Assembly: GCA_947471745.1 (NCBI GenBank) | Contig: CANJKZ010000518.1 | Coordinates: 124,001 to 188,000, forward strand | DNA from: Closterium sp. Naga37s-1 | Lineage: Eukaryota; Streptophyta; Zygnematophyceae; Desmidiales; Closteriaceae | Direction: 5' to 3' | DNA: 64,000 nt | Part shown: positions 1-10,600 of the stretch, piece after piece | Numbering within the stretch: the first letter of the stretch is position 1 | Layout of the letters: each line of letters begins with the position of its first letter | Notes under the pieces: model-generated | What the model saw: the letters and a program-made list of their open reading frames with translations, nothing else | What the model was told of the DNA's origin: nothing | Databases searched by the model: none | Made by a program: the position numbers and the translations under genes

Positions 1-505
1 GGCACTGCGACGGAGAGGTGCGTGGGGCTCACTACGACACAGAGATGGAGGTGCGTTTTGAGTCGACTCACAAGTCACGTGAGGCAGAGCGACAAGGGCA
101 CTGAGATGGAGAGGTGCGTGGGGCTCACTACGACACAGAGATGGAGGTGCGTTTTGAGTCGACTCACAAGTCACGTGAGGCAGAGCGACAAGGGCACTGA
201 GATGGAGAGGTGCGTGGGGCTCACTACGACACAGAGATGGAGGTGCGTTTTGAGTCGACTCACAAGTCACGTGAGGCAGACGACAAGGTCACTGAGATGG
301 AGAGGTGCGTGGGGCTCACTACGACACAGAGATGGAGGTGCGTTTTGAGTCGACTCACAAGTCACGTGAGGCAGAGCGACAAGGGCACTGAGATGGAGAG
401 GTTCGTGGGGCTCACTACAACACAGAGATGGAGGTGCGTTTTGAGTCGACTCACAAGTCATGTGAGGCAGAGCGACAAGGGCATTGAGATGGAGAGGTGC
501 GTGGG
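1..505. repeat. 96-bp tandem repeat, about 5 copies
   Basis: The anchor GAGGTGCGTG recurs at 15, 111, 207, 302, 398 (as GAGGTTCGTG) and 494, giving a period of 96 bp with one 95-bp copy. Copies are nearly identical, so expansion was recent. 96 is a multiple of three, so open frames run through the array as 32-residue repeats on both strands; I see no known domain in them. The array abuts the minus-strand gag fragment at about 505. Confidence 0.9.
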
Positions 506-660
506 CAAGCCACTTACGGAGCTGCTGAGGTGTGCGGGTCTCGGTCGGACGCTGCTGCTGCTGCCGCTGGACTCCCCCAGAGCCACCCCTCTGACCAGCC
601 CCACCTCGACCGCCACCACTGCCGCCACCACTGCTGCCACCACCGCCGCCACCACCACGC
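503..660 (-). pseudogene. Fragment of copia gag (glycine-rich tail)
   Basis: Read on the minus strand, this stretch encodes a glycine/serine-rich run, then a glutamine cluster, then PQQLRKWLA. The same order (Gly-rich run, QRQQQQ, PQQL-x-W) occurs in the gag part of the minus-strand copia element at 17060-22693, so I read it as a scrap of a related gag. It lacks the N-terminal gag domain, zinc motif and pol. The 21-bp array joins it in frame on the upstream side and the 96-bp array on the downstream side. Confidence 0.65.
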
Positions 661-1005
661 TCTGCTGCGCTGCTAGCACGCTCTGCTGCGTTGCAAGCAC
701 GCTCTGCTGCGTTGCTTGCACGCTCAGCTGCGTTGCTAGCACGCTCTGCTGCGTTGCTAGCACGCTCTGCTGCGTTGCTAGCACGACCAGCTGCGTTGCT
801 AGCATGCTCTGCTGCGTTGCTAGCACGCTCTGCTGCGTTGCTAGCACGCTCTACTTGGTTGCTAGCACGCTCAGCTGCGTTGCTAGCACGCTCTGCTGCG
901 TTGCTAGCACGCTCTGCAGCGTTGCTAGCACGCTCTGCTGCGTTGCTAGCACGCTCTGGTGCATTGCTAGCACGCTCTGCTGCGTTGCTAGCAAGCTCCG
1001 GTGCA
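661..1005. repeat. 21-bp minisatellite, first array (about 16 copies)
   Basis: The unit is built on GCTAGCACGCTCTGCTGCG plus TT and repeats head to tail with point variants (AGC/TGC, CTC/ACC). Because 21 is a multiple of three, all frames stay open: the minus strand gives an Ala-rich heptad (ASNAAER) and the plus strand gives LARSAAL. It has the same unit and orientation as the array at 5352-6435. It lies between the gag scrap and the truncated pol. Confidence 0.93.
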
Positions 1006-4000
1006 TTGGGGCAGCGAGCAGAGGTGAAAGGCATGGGCAAGGCCATGTTCAAGGGTGCTGATGGGAAGATGGTGGGCCTCAAGAACGTGCTTTGGGTGCC
1101 CAGCCTTGCTGCAAACCTGATTTCCGTGCGGCGGTTGGCAAAGGCCGGCATGGACACGAACTCGAAGGGAGCCAAGACCTACACCGCAAGGCTTGGCGAT
1201 CGAATTCTTTGGGACCTTCATGAGGACAGGGATGTCTACAACGAGATGTGGCAGATCCCAGTGGTCCCTATGCCTAAGGAGAGGCAAGTGGCAGCAAGCA
1301 TCAGCACCAAGGATGGAGCGGTCGGTAGCGACGATGGCGCGAACGGTCGCGCTAAGGAGAATGAGCTCAAGAAGAGCAAACCTGGAGGGACCAGCAAGTT
1401 CAGTGAACCTAAGGAGAGTGGTGCAGCAACCAAGGAGCAGCAAAAGGGTGAGGAGAACCCAGAGGCAGCAGCGGAGGAGGACTACGGAGAGAGTATGTGG
1501 GGCGCTATTGCGAGCGCGGCATTCTCCAATTCAACTTCGGCTACGGGGGAGTGTGATTGGCTCACCTTGCATCGGCGCATGGGGCATGTGGCCCTGCCCA
1601 TCTTGCAGCAGCTAGTGAAGAATGAGATGGTTGCTGGCATACGTGTGAAGGGGGAGCCCGATGAGGTGCTTGGCTGCCCGACGTGCATTCAAGCCAAGTT
1701 CACCCGGTTTCCGTTCCCTAGTTCGGAGGCAACGGCAAAGGCACCGCTTGATGAGGTGGTGATGGACGTGGTGGGCCCCCTGAAGCTTGGAGCTGCTGGA
1801 GCTGAGTATTTTCTCACCATTGTCGACGTCTACACCCGCATGACTTGGGTGTACGTGCTGGCCAAGAAGAGCGACGTGGCTGAAACATTGAAGACGGATT
1901 GGTTCCCGATGGTGGAGCGGCAACAAGACCGTCTAGTCAAGTCAATCCGCACCGATCGAGGGGGAGAGTTCCTGAGCAAGGAGTTTGGGTTGTGGCTGAA
2001 GAAGAATGGTATTCGGCACTCCCTCACCATGCCATACTCCCCTGCAATGAACGGCATCGCCGAGCGAGCGAACCGCACAATCACGGAGGCGGCACGCGGG
2101 TTGCTCATTGAAGCCGGGCTACCCGACTATTTCTGGCCTGATGCGGTGCGGAGCGCGTGTGTGGCCAAGAACAGAGCCTTGACTCATGTGGGAGCAGACA
2201 AATGGGTGCCCTATGTGGAGTGGCTAGGAAGGAAGCCAAAGGTGGATATGCTTCGGGTGTTCGGGTGCATGTGCATGGCGCTCGTGCCTAAGCATCTTCG
2301 GCACAACAAGCTTGGTGCCAAGGCGGTGTGGGCCGTGCACTTGGGCATGGCTCAAAACAGCAAGGGATGGCTTCTTTGGGACCCATTCACCAAGAAGTTC
2401 TTGGTGAGCAGGGACTGCAAGTTCATGGAGAACTTCATGTACAAGGATTGGAAGGCGGAGAATGAGGCGAAGATAGGCGTGCGGTTTGGGGAGGTGAAGA
2501 GTTCCGGTTTGGAGCATGTGGAGCTGCCTTTGGAGCTGAGCAGCGGCAGCACAACCACAAGGCAATCCTCCCTTGTGAATGGGGGAGAGGAGGCCAATTA
2601 TGCAGAGGAAGAAGAGGAGGAGGTGCAGCAAGTGAGCGAGCGTGCACCGTCACTCCCTTCCCGTACTACGAGTGCTCCACGGATTCGAGCCACACCGCAG
2701 CAACGCCAAGGCCTTCAAGTCCCTGCAGCTGAGGAGGAAGGAAGGGGGAAGAGGAGAGTTCAACCCCCTAATAGGCTGACCTATGATGCGCCGGGAAAGC
2801 AGGGCAAGACAGCCCTGGCCGGAGTGGCAATGATGGTCGGAGACGACGAGGAGAGTGACTACGAGGAGTGTGCCATCGCGTTCTTCTCTCCGGTGGAGAT
2901 GCCGGGAGAACCAGCAACTCTCAAGGAGGCTTTGGAGAGTAGTGATGCTGAGGAGTGGAAGAAGGCCATGGAGAGTGAGCTGAAGAGCATCGAGGAGAAT
3001 GACACGTTTGAATTGGTGGAGCTACCGGAGGGGCGTACGGCGATAACGTCCAAGTGGCTCTTCAAAATCAAGTCGGATGCCGACGGCAAGATCGAGCGCT
3101 ACAAGTCTAGGCTTGTAGCCAAGGGGTACCAGCAGAAGGAGAAGGTGGACTTCAAGGAGCTGTTTGCCCCTGTGGTGAAGCCGACGACGCTGCGAACCCT
3201 ATTCGCGGGAGCCGCCATCAAAGGATGGGTAGTAAAGCAAATGGACATCGTAACGGCATTCCTTAACGGCATCCTTGAGGAGGAGATTTTTATGGCGCAG
3301 CCAGAGGGGTTTGATGATGGTAGTGGCAGAGTGTGGAAGCTGAAGAAGGCCCTCTATGGGCTGAAGCAGGCCCCTAGGCAATGGTACATGAAGCTGCGCG
3401 AAGTGTTGGAGGGGATCGGCTTCACTCCCTCAACGGCCGATCACTCCTTGTTCATGCTTGGCGAGGGGGAGCAGAGGAGTTTCATGGTGGTTTATGTGGA
3501 TGACATCCTCATTTTCTCACCCTCTTCTGACCTTGTGAAGGAGGTGATGCTGAAGCTTCAAGACAAGTTCAAGTGCAAGGCCCTTGGTGACGTGAGCTTC
3601 TACCTTGGGCTCCACATCGAACGAGATGTGGAGAAGCGGTGCATGCGGGTGCATCAACGAAAGTACCTGGAGGCATTGGCTGCCAACTTTGGGCAGAGTG
3701 AAGGCCATGTGGCTACACCCTTTCCCTCTGGATTCAAGTGTGTGAAGGGACCAGAGGAGGAGAGCGTTGGTGAAGAGGAGAGGCGCCGATTTCACTCGTT
3801 GGTGGGCAGCCTCATGTATGTGGCGGTAAACACCCGACCGGACGTCGCGTTTGCTACCGGGCAGCTGGCTAGGGTTGTGCAATGCCCTAATGAGGAGCAG
3901 GTATCAGCTGGAATGAGGGTGGCCAAGTATCTTGGCCAAACACCGACCGTTGGGCTGCAATACTCGGCGGCGGCACAAAGGCGCCAAAAGGGCGCGGATG

Positions 4001-4491
4001 GTGTTGAACCCGGGCGTTTGTTCCTCACCGCCTACTCGGATGCTTCATATGCATCAGAACCAGAGGACATGACAAGTGTGGGAGGCTTCATATGCTGTGT
4101 TGGTGGAGGCCCAACTGCTTGGGAGAGCAAGAAGCAGGTTGACCAAGCTTTGAGCTCGGTGGAGTCCGAGTACATGGCACTCTTCCGTGCCGTACGGGAG
4201 ATTGTGTGGCAGCGGCGTTTGTTGGCTGAATTGGGGGAGGAGCAGCAAGGACCTACCCCACTGTACTGTGACAGCCAGGGTGCCATTGCTCTTGCTAAGA
4301 ACCATGTGTTGCATGGACTCACGAAGCACATGAGGGTGAAGTGGCATTGGACGAGGAGCATGGTAACCGCGGGTGAAGTTGAGTTGCGCTACGTGAAGAC
4401 CACGGGGCAGCCGGCTGACATGATGACCAAGAGGCTGGTGGAGCAGCAGCATTGGAAGTGTTGCAAGCTGGCTGGGATGGCTCTGAACTGA
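1006..4491 (+). pseudogene. pol: Copia pol polyprotein, 5'-truncated (integrase, RT, RNase H)
   Basis: The frame is open to TGA at 4489-4491. In order it shows the C-terminal part of the aspartic protease (VLWVPSLAANLISV), the pre-integrase zinc motif (H and H near 1570-1590, CPTC near 1675), and the integrase core with D at 1765, D at 1954 and E at 2062 (D,D-35-E). RT follows, with YVDD at 3493-3504 after the KARLVAKGY-like block near 3105, and then RNase H (SDASYAS near 4035, SSVESEYMA near 4155, YCDSQGA near 4265). The protease DSG and all of gag are missing. The open frame continues upstream into the 21-bp array only because that repeat has no stops, so it has no authentic start. Pol itself carries no internal stop, which suggests the truncation is not ancient. 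It is unlikely to give a working element. Confidence 0.9.
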
Positions 4492-4520
4492 GAGAGCAAC
4501 ATATCCTAAGGCCAACAATC

Positions 4521-4532
4521 CGAGGGGGAGTT
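4521..4532 (+). other. Polypurine tract before 3' LTR
   Basis: CGAGGGGGAG lies 30 bp after the pol stop, just upstream of the TGTTGGTGCAACC sequence taken as the LTR start. A purine tract here primes plus-strand DNA synthesis in LTR retrotransposons. Confidence 0.7.
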
Positions 4533-5345
4533 TGTTGGTGCAACCCTACGGTTTGCACTCGGCTTCTTGTCCGTGTGCGTGAATGTGTGTGTGTATGGAA
4601 TGGTATGAGGGCATGGGATAATATATATTTCATGCTTATAATTGTGTGTGAATGTTGAGTCATGATGTCGAGTGTGTGTGTCGAGTCAATAGCGAGTTAT
4701 CGCTAGACGCGTGTTACGCGGTCGTTTGTGTCTCGCGCGCGGTTTCTATTTTGTCGTGCGCGGTTTCTATTTTGTCCTGTGTCGAACGTTCGGCGTGTCG
4801 CAGGTGTGTGCAGCAGACCCATCAAGAACTCAAGGATGAGTTTGTGATGAAGAGCCCGAGCCTTGGTGTCAAGCCTCAAGTGATTTCGAAGCTTGCCAAA
4901 AGGGTACACCTCAAGATATTGAAGATAGTTACATTACTTTGTGTAGTGTAACATTTCACTTGGTGTAGGCCCTAGTGAAGGGTAGTTTCGAGACCCTTCG
5001 TGGTTGGGGACAGTGTGGCACTGTTCCACATCACTGTACCTCGGCTCTTGGGGTTTGTAGGAGCTGGGAGTCATTCCCAACTCGTAACTCTTCCTATCTT
5101 GTGTTCTAAGACTATAGTGGCTGCCATAGTACCGTTCGTTCAAACCGACGCTGTGTCGTCAATTCTTTATCAAATCGTGCAATCTAAATTGCTAATTGTA
5201 GACGACGTAAAGCCGCTCCAGATCCAATTTGAATCAAGTCATTTGCAGCTGTGAGCAGAACGCTATCAACGTTTGAAGCCGCTGTGCAGAAATCCGTCTG
5301 TGCTCTCTATCTTTCGTTTTAGGCACATTCAAGCCTATTGTGACT
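4533..5345 (+). repeat. Probable 3' LTR of the truncated copia element
   Basis: The segment starts with TG right after the polypurine tract and is non-coding and less GC-rich than pol. It contains an AT-rich TATA-like stretch (ATAATATATATTTC near 4618) suited to a U3 promoter. The 3' border is uncertain: I see no clear terminal CA partner or target duplication before the 21-bp array starts. There is no second copy in the window to confirm the ends. Confidence 0.55.
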
Positions 5346-5351
5346 ATAACT

Positions 5352-6435
5352 GTTGCTAGCACGCTCTGCAGCGTTGCTAGCACGCTCAGCAGCGTTGCTA
5401 GCACGCTCTGCTGCGTTGCTAGCATGACCAGCTGCGTTGCTAGCACGCTCAGCTGCGTTGCTAGCGCGCTCAGCTGCGTTGCTAGCGAGCTCAGCTGCAT
5501 TGCTAGCACGCTCTGCTGCGTTGCTAGCACGCTCTGCTGCGCTGCTAGCACGCTCTGCTGCGTTGCTAGCACGCTCTGCAGCGTTGCTAGCACGCTCAGC
5601 AGCGTTGCTAGCACGCTCTGCTGCGTTGCTAGCATGCTCTGCTGCGTTGCTAGCATGACCAGCTGCGTTGCTAGCACGCTCAGCTGCGTTGCTAGCGCGC
5701 TCAGCTGCGTTGCTAGCGAGCTCAGCTGCGTTGCTAGCACACTCTGCTGCATTGCTAGCACGCTCAGCTGCGTTGCTAGCACGCTGAGCTGCGTTGCTAG
5801 CACGCTCAGCTGCGTTGCTAGCACGCTCTGCTGCGTTGCTAGCACGCTCTGCTGCGTTGCTAGCATGCTCAGCTGCGTTGCTAGCACGCTCTGCTGCGTT
5901 GCTAGCATGCTCTGCTGCGTTGCTAGCACGCTCTGCTGCGTTGCTAACACGCTCTGCTGCGTTGCTAGCACACTCAGCTGCGTTGCTAGTACGCTCAGCT
6001 GCGTTGCTAGCACGCTCTGCTGCGTTGCTAGCACGCTCTGCGGCGTTGCTAACACGCTCTGCTGAGTTCCTAGCACGCTCTGCTGCGTTGCTAGCACGCT
6101 CAGCTGCGTTGCTAGCACGCTCAGCTGCGATGCTAGCACGCTCAGCTGCGTTGCTAGCACGCTCTCCTGCGTTGCTAGCACGCTCTGCTGCATTGCCAAC
6201 ACGCTCTGCTGCGTTGCCAGCACGCTCTGCTGCGTTGCTAGCACGCTCTGCAGCGTTGCTAGCACGACATGCTGCGTTGCTAGCACGCTCTGCTGCGTTG
6301 CTAGCACGCTCTTCTGCGTTGGTAGCACGCTCAGCTGCGTTGCTAGCACGCTCTGCTGCGTTGCTAGCATGCTCTGCTGCGTTGCTAGCACGCTCTGCTG
6401 CGTTGCTAGCACGCTCTGCTGCGTTGCTAGCACAC
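5352..6435. repeat. 21-bp minisatellite, second array (about 52 copies)
   Basis: It has the same GCTAGCACGCTCTGCTGCG-based 21-bp unit and orientation as the first array, with variants such as ACCAGC, CTCAGC and GCGAGCTC. A block of variants near 5345-5490 recurs near 5570-5740, showing internal duplication. Long open frames on both strands (for example ATQQSVL heptads) follow from the period being a multiple of three; I do not call them genes. The right end cuts into a minus-strand copia pol. Confidence 0.95.
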
Positions 6436-7641
6436 TCAGGCGAAGGCGACGTCCGGCCTCGTCGTGGTCGCCGCGAACTGTAGCGAGCCGACCTTCTGTC
6501 GGTACTCCTCCTCCTGGCGTTCCTGCGCCTCCTCGTCGTCGAAGGTGAGCTCGGCGTAGGCGTCGACCGAGACCGGCGTCTTCGGGGTGCGCCCGGTCTG
6601 CTCCTCGTCGATGAATCGCCTACGCAGTTTGTCGGCGTAGCCCTGCTGGTGCAGCCACAGCTTCCCCGCCGACCTGTCGCGCACGATCTCCAGCCCGAGG
6701 TACTTCTGCACCGGCGAGATCTCGCGCAGCTCGAAGGCGGCTTCCAGCAGCTCCTTCAGCTCCTTCAGCATCGCGGCGCTGCTGCTGGCGGCGAGCAGGT
6801 CGTCGACGTAGACCAGCACCCAGCAGGCCACTCCGTCGTCGCCAACCTTGAAGTACAGGGCCTCGTAGACCTGGCTCTTCTTCCACCCGGCGCCGACCAG
6901 CACGTCGTTGAGCGCCAAGTACCACAACAGCGGCGACTGCTTCAGGCCGTACAGGCTCTTCAGCAGCTTGCACACCCGGCCGGCCCCGTCGTTGAAGTAG
7001 TCCGGCTGGGACATGTAGAGCACCCGGTCGAGCTTGCTCTGCAGGAAGGCGTTCTTCATGTCGAGCTGCATCAGGTTGAGGTTGAGCACGGCGACGATGC
7101 TGAGGAAGATCCTCAGCGTGACGTAGCTGCCCACCGGCGCGAACGTCTCATCGTAGTCGGCGCCGTACACCTGCGTGAAGCCCTTCATGACCAGCCTTGC
7201 CTTCTCTCGCTCGACGGTGTCGTCGATGTGGTACTTCGTCGTCAGCACCCACCGGTTCTTCATGATGTTCACTCATGGCGGGCGTTCGACCAGCTCCCAC
7301 GTGCCCATGTTGATGAGGCTGCGGATCTCCTCCTCCATGGCGGCCTTCACCGCCGGGCCCTTCCAGCTTGCCAACGCCTCCTTCACTGTCATCGTCGAGA
7401 TGTCCCAACGGTGCTCGGGGTCGGCCAGCATGTCGGGGTCGAGTTCCGGAAACTCCTCATCCTCCTCGGCATCGTCGTACAGCAGGTCGTCGTCATCATC
7501 GTCCACGTCATACACCGTGGTGAATGCAGCGGGGACGAAGAAGTCAGGCGGCCTCCGAAGTCGGCCTGAACGCCGTGGTCCCGGCTCGACCTCCTTGGCG
7601 TCCCCTCCATCGTCGCCGTCGTCGCTGCCCTCGGCGTCCTG
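6436..7641 (-). pseudogene. pol: Copia RT downstream of nonsense stops, no RNase H
   Basis: This continues the frame of the gag-integrase ORF after the TAG at 7642. It has an Asp/Glu-rich linker, the pre-RT block (MTVKEALASWKG...WELVERPP), then a TGA at 7273-7275 between PP and VNIMKNRW, where related elements read through. The RT body follows with YVDD at 6810-6799. The frame ends at TGA 6438-6436 right after TRPDVAFA, the conserved junction before RNase H, where the 21-bp array begins. RNase H is absent. This part cannot be translated as part of the polyprotein without bypassing both stops. Confidence 0.85.
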
Positions 7642-10600
7642 CTACTCCGCAGCCGGCGTCCCAGCCGACTGCTCCCATGTGGTCGGCGTCCCAGCCGACG
7701 TCTCCCCTGTGGTCGGCTCCCCTGCCGACTGCCCGGTCGCCGACTGCTCCTTGGTCGGCGTCGCTGCTGCCTGCTCCCCTGTCAGCTGCTTCTCTGCAGG
7801 CGTCTCCTTCACCGGATTCACCGGCTGCACCACCTGCTGCCTCCCAGTCGGCGTCAGCTTCGCTCCCACGCCGACTAGCACAACATCACGTCGGCCACCG
7901 GCGATGCATGGGGCCGGCGCCACAGGTGACGCCCCACTTCTCCCCTCATCACCGGAGGCCGACGTCGGGGTCAGCCCAGGCAAGTCGGCAACAGGGGGAG
8001 TAGCAGGTGGAGTACAGAGATCGGGGACGGTCTCGGCGTCCCCACCAGCAAGCCCACCGACCTCGGCGAGCAGAGGCAGCGTCGCAGCCGAGGTGTCCGT
8101 GGGCGGGTGAACCGGCAGCCGCCCTGACGCTGGCCCGTGCGCCGACTTCCACACCTCCAGCGACATGTTCTCGTAGAACACCACGTCCGACGTGGTGACC
8201 ACCCGATTGTCGGCGATGTCGAGGAGCTCCCAGCCCTTGCTCTCCTCCGACACGCCGAGGTGAAGGCCCCACCGGGCCTTCGGCTGCAACTTCCCACCAC
8301 GCTGCTGCTCGGGGACCAAGAACTGCGCCATGCAGCCCCACACCCGCGCCAGCGACAAGTCGGGCTTCTTCCCGGTCAGCAGCTGGAACGGCGTCGTCCC
8401 CGGCGGCAGCGCCGACCTCTCAAGGCAGTTGCGGACCCAGACGGCCTGCCGGAGAGCGAGGTGCCACCAGTGGTGCTGCACGCCCATGTGCAGCAGCATC
8501 GTTCGCACCGACTCCACCACCGTCCTCATCTCCCGCTCCGCCATGCCGTTCGGCTGCGGGGTGTACGGGCAGGTCAGGTCGTGAACGATCCCCTTGCCGT
8601 TCACGAAGTCGGTGAACTGCTTCCCGAGGAACTCCCCTCCCCGGTCCGAGCGTAGCATCAACACCGACCGCTTCGTCTGCCTCTCAGCGGCCGCCAGCCA
8701 CTGCACGAACTCCCGCAACGCATCGGACTTCTTGGCGACCGGCCTCACCCACACAAAGCGGGTCTTGCGGTCCTTCAGCAGCAAGAAGTACAGGCTGCCA
8801 TCCTTGGCAGCCACGCGGAACGGCCCGCACAGGTCGATGTGCACGACGGCCAGCACGTCGTCGGCGTCGGAGCCTTTGTCGGGGAAGGTGTGCCTTGTTA
8901 GCTTCCCGCTGACGCACGAAACACACGGGGAGTCGGCGCCGGATGCCGACTTGAGATCCAGCCCGGTGGCGACCTCGTGCTTTGCTGAGCTCCGGATGGT
9001 GTCCATGCCGACGTGCGCAAGCCTTGCGTGCATCCTGTCCGGCGTTGCCGTCGTCGCCGAGACGATCGCGCGCAGGGCCACTACCTCCGTGGTAGGCGTT
9101 GTCGGCGTGGCCGAGCTGGGGCGCAGGTCGGTGCAGAGGACACGCCCGGTGTACGTCACCCGACCGAGCACCTCCCCTGCTGCCGAGACAAGCAGCATCC
9201 CGTCGCCGTCCTCCTGCAGCTTCACGCCGTGCTCCTTCAGCTGGCCGGCTGAAAGCAGGTTTGCCCGGACGCCGGGTACGTACAGCACGTCGGGGATGAG
9301 CACCTGCTTCCCGGCCTCCCCTGTCAGAGCGACAGTGCCGCGGCCCTGAACGTCCTGCAGCGCCCCATTGAAGCCGCGCACGTGCTTCACGTCGCCGCTC
9401 GGCCCCAGGTTGACGAAGGCCTCCTTCGTTGCCATCAGGTGGTGCGAGCAACCGCTGTCGAGCAGGACCACCGCCGGGTTCGCCTGCACAGCTGCCGCCA
9501 CTGCCCGGAAGTCCTCCCCGGCCTCCGGCGCCAGCGAGACGGTCGGCTCCACGACGCCGACCAGCGAGCACGACGCCGCCTTGTCGTCCTTCGTCTTGCC
9601 GCCAGCAGAGAAGTCGGCGTCCTTCGCCGAGGTCGACTTGGTCGACTGCTTCTCCTTGCGCGGCTTGCTTCCACCTCGACGAGGACGACGGCTGCCAGAC
9701 CTTCCTCGGCCTCCCTTGGCGTCGTCGTCATCAGAGTCACTGTGGTCGGGGCACTCGAAGGAGAGGTGGTCGGGGTCGCCGCACAGCCAGCATTCCCGGC
9801 GTCGACCTCCACCTCCACGACCACTATCCTTAGCCGACTTCTTCTTGTCGGCGTCCTTGCCCGGCTTCCAGCCACCGCTACTGCCGCCGCCCGACTGCCC
9901 ACGCTGCCCTGGTCGGCCTCCTTGCTTCGCCGGGGCGACGAAGTTGGCCTGCGCCAAGAGCTCCTGGGACCACTCGGCCTCCTGCATCGCCTCGTCCTGC
10001 AGGATGTACGAGGTCAGGTTATCCTCGTTGAGCGTCATCCTCGTGCTCGGCGCCATGGACAGCCGCTTCAGGAGGTTGTAGCTGCTCAAGAGTCCCTGCA
10101 TCACGTGGGTGACGTACGACGCCGTCGAGTACTGCGCGCCGGCCATCCTGATGGTGGCGAGAATTCGCCGGGCCCGGTTACAGTAGTCGGTCGCCGTCTC
10201 CTCGTCGCCCATACGCAGGTGCGTCAGCTGCCCCTCCAGCTGGGCGATGTACAGGTCGTCGGTGACTTGGTAGGTCGACTCGATGAAGTGCCACGCCCGG
10301 TGGCCGGCGTCGAGGTACTCTCGGCACCACTTCAGAGCGATCTGCACGCCCGGCGAGCAGCACCGCGAAATGACAATGAAGGTCAATAGCTGCACGGCGT
10401 GAAACTCCGCACGCAAGTCGGCGTGGTGCTCCTCCGGCGTCGCCACGGTCCCTCGGGCGAAGCCGATCAGCCCGGCCATCTCCAGCTGGGGCTCGATGGC
10501 TTCCTTCCAGGTGAGAATGTCCTGTCGACCAACGAGCGGCGGGGTGACCAGGATCCTGTCCGGCGCAAACTTGAAGTAGCCGTAGCTCGGGGCAATCCCG

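Larger units (their letters stand above)
1006..5345 (+). mobile_element. 5'-truncated Ty1/copia LTR retrotransposon
   Basis: The remnant holds the end of the protease region, integrase, reverse transcriptase, RNase H, a polypurine tract and a 3' LTR. The 5' LTR, primer binding site, gag and the protease active-site segment are absent; the 21-bp array takes their place. The right border is taken where the second 21-bp array begins. No target-site duplication can be tested because the 5' end is lost. Confidence 0.8.

Noticed and set aside
691..1011. N-terminal 107 residues of the long open frame leading into pol
   Set aside because: This is the translated 21-bp minisatellite; authentic pol similarity begins only at about 1012.
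4652..5254. Short ORFs in the 3' LTR of the truncated element
   Set aside because: They are non-conserved, overlap on both strands and lie within LTR sequence.
5234..6483. ORFs of 229-399 codons of ATQQSVL or LARSAAL heptads
   Set aside because: They exist in several frames on both strands of the 21-bp array, as expected for a stop-free repeat with a period divisible by three.
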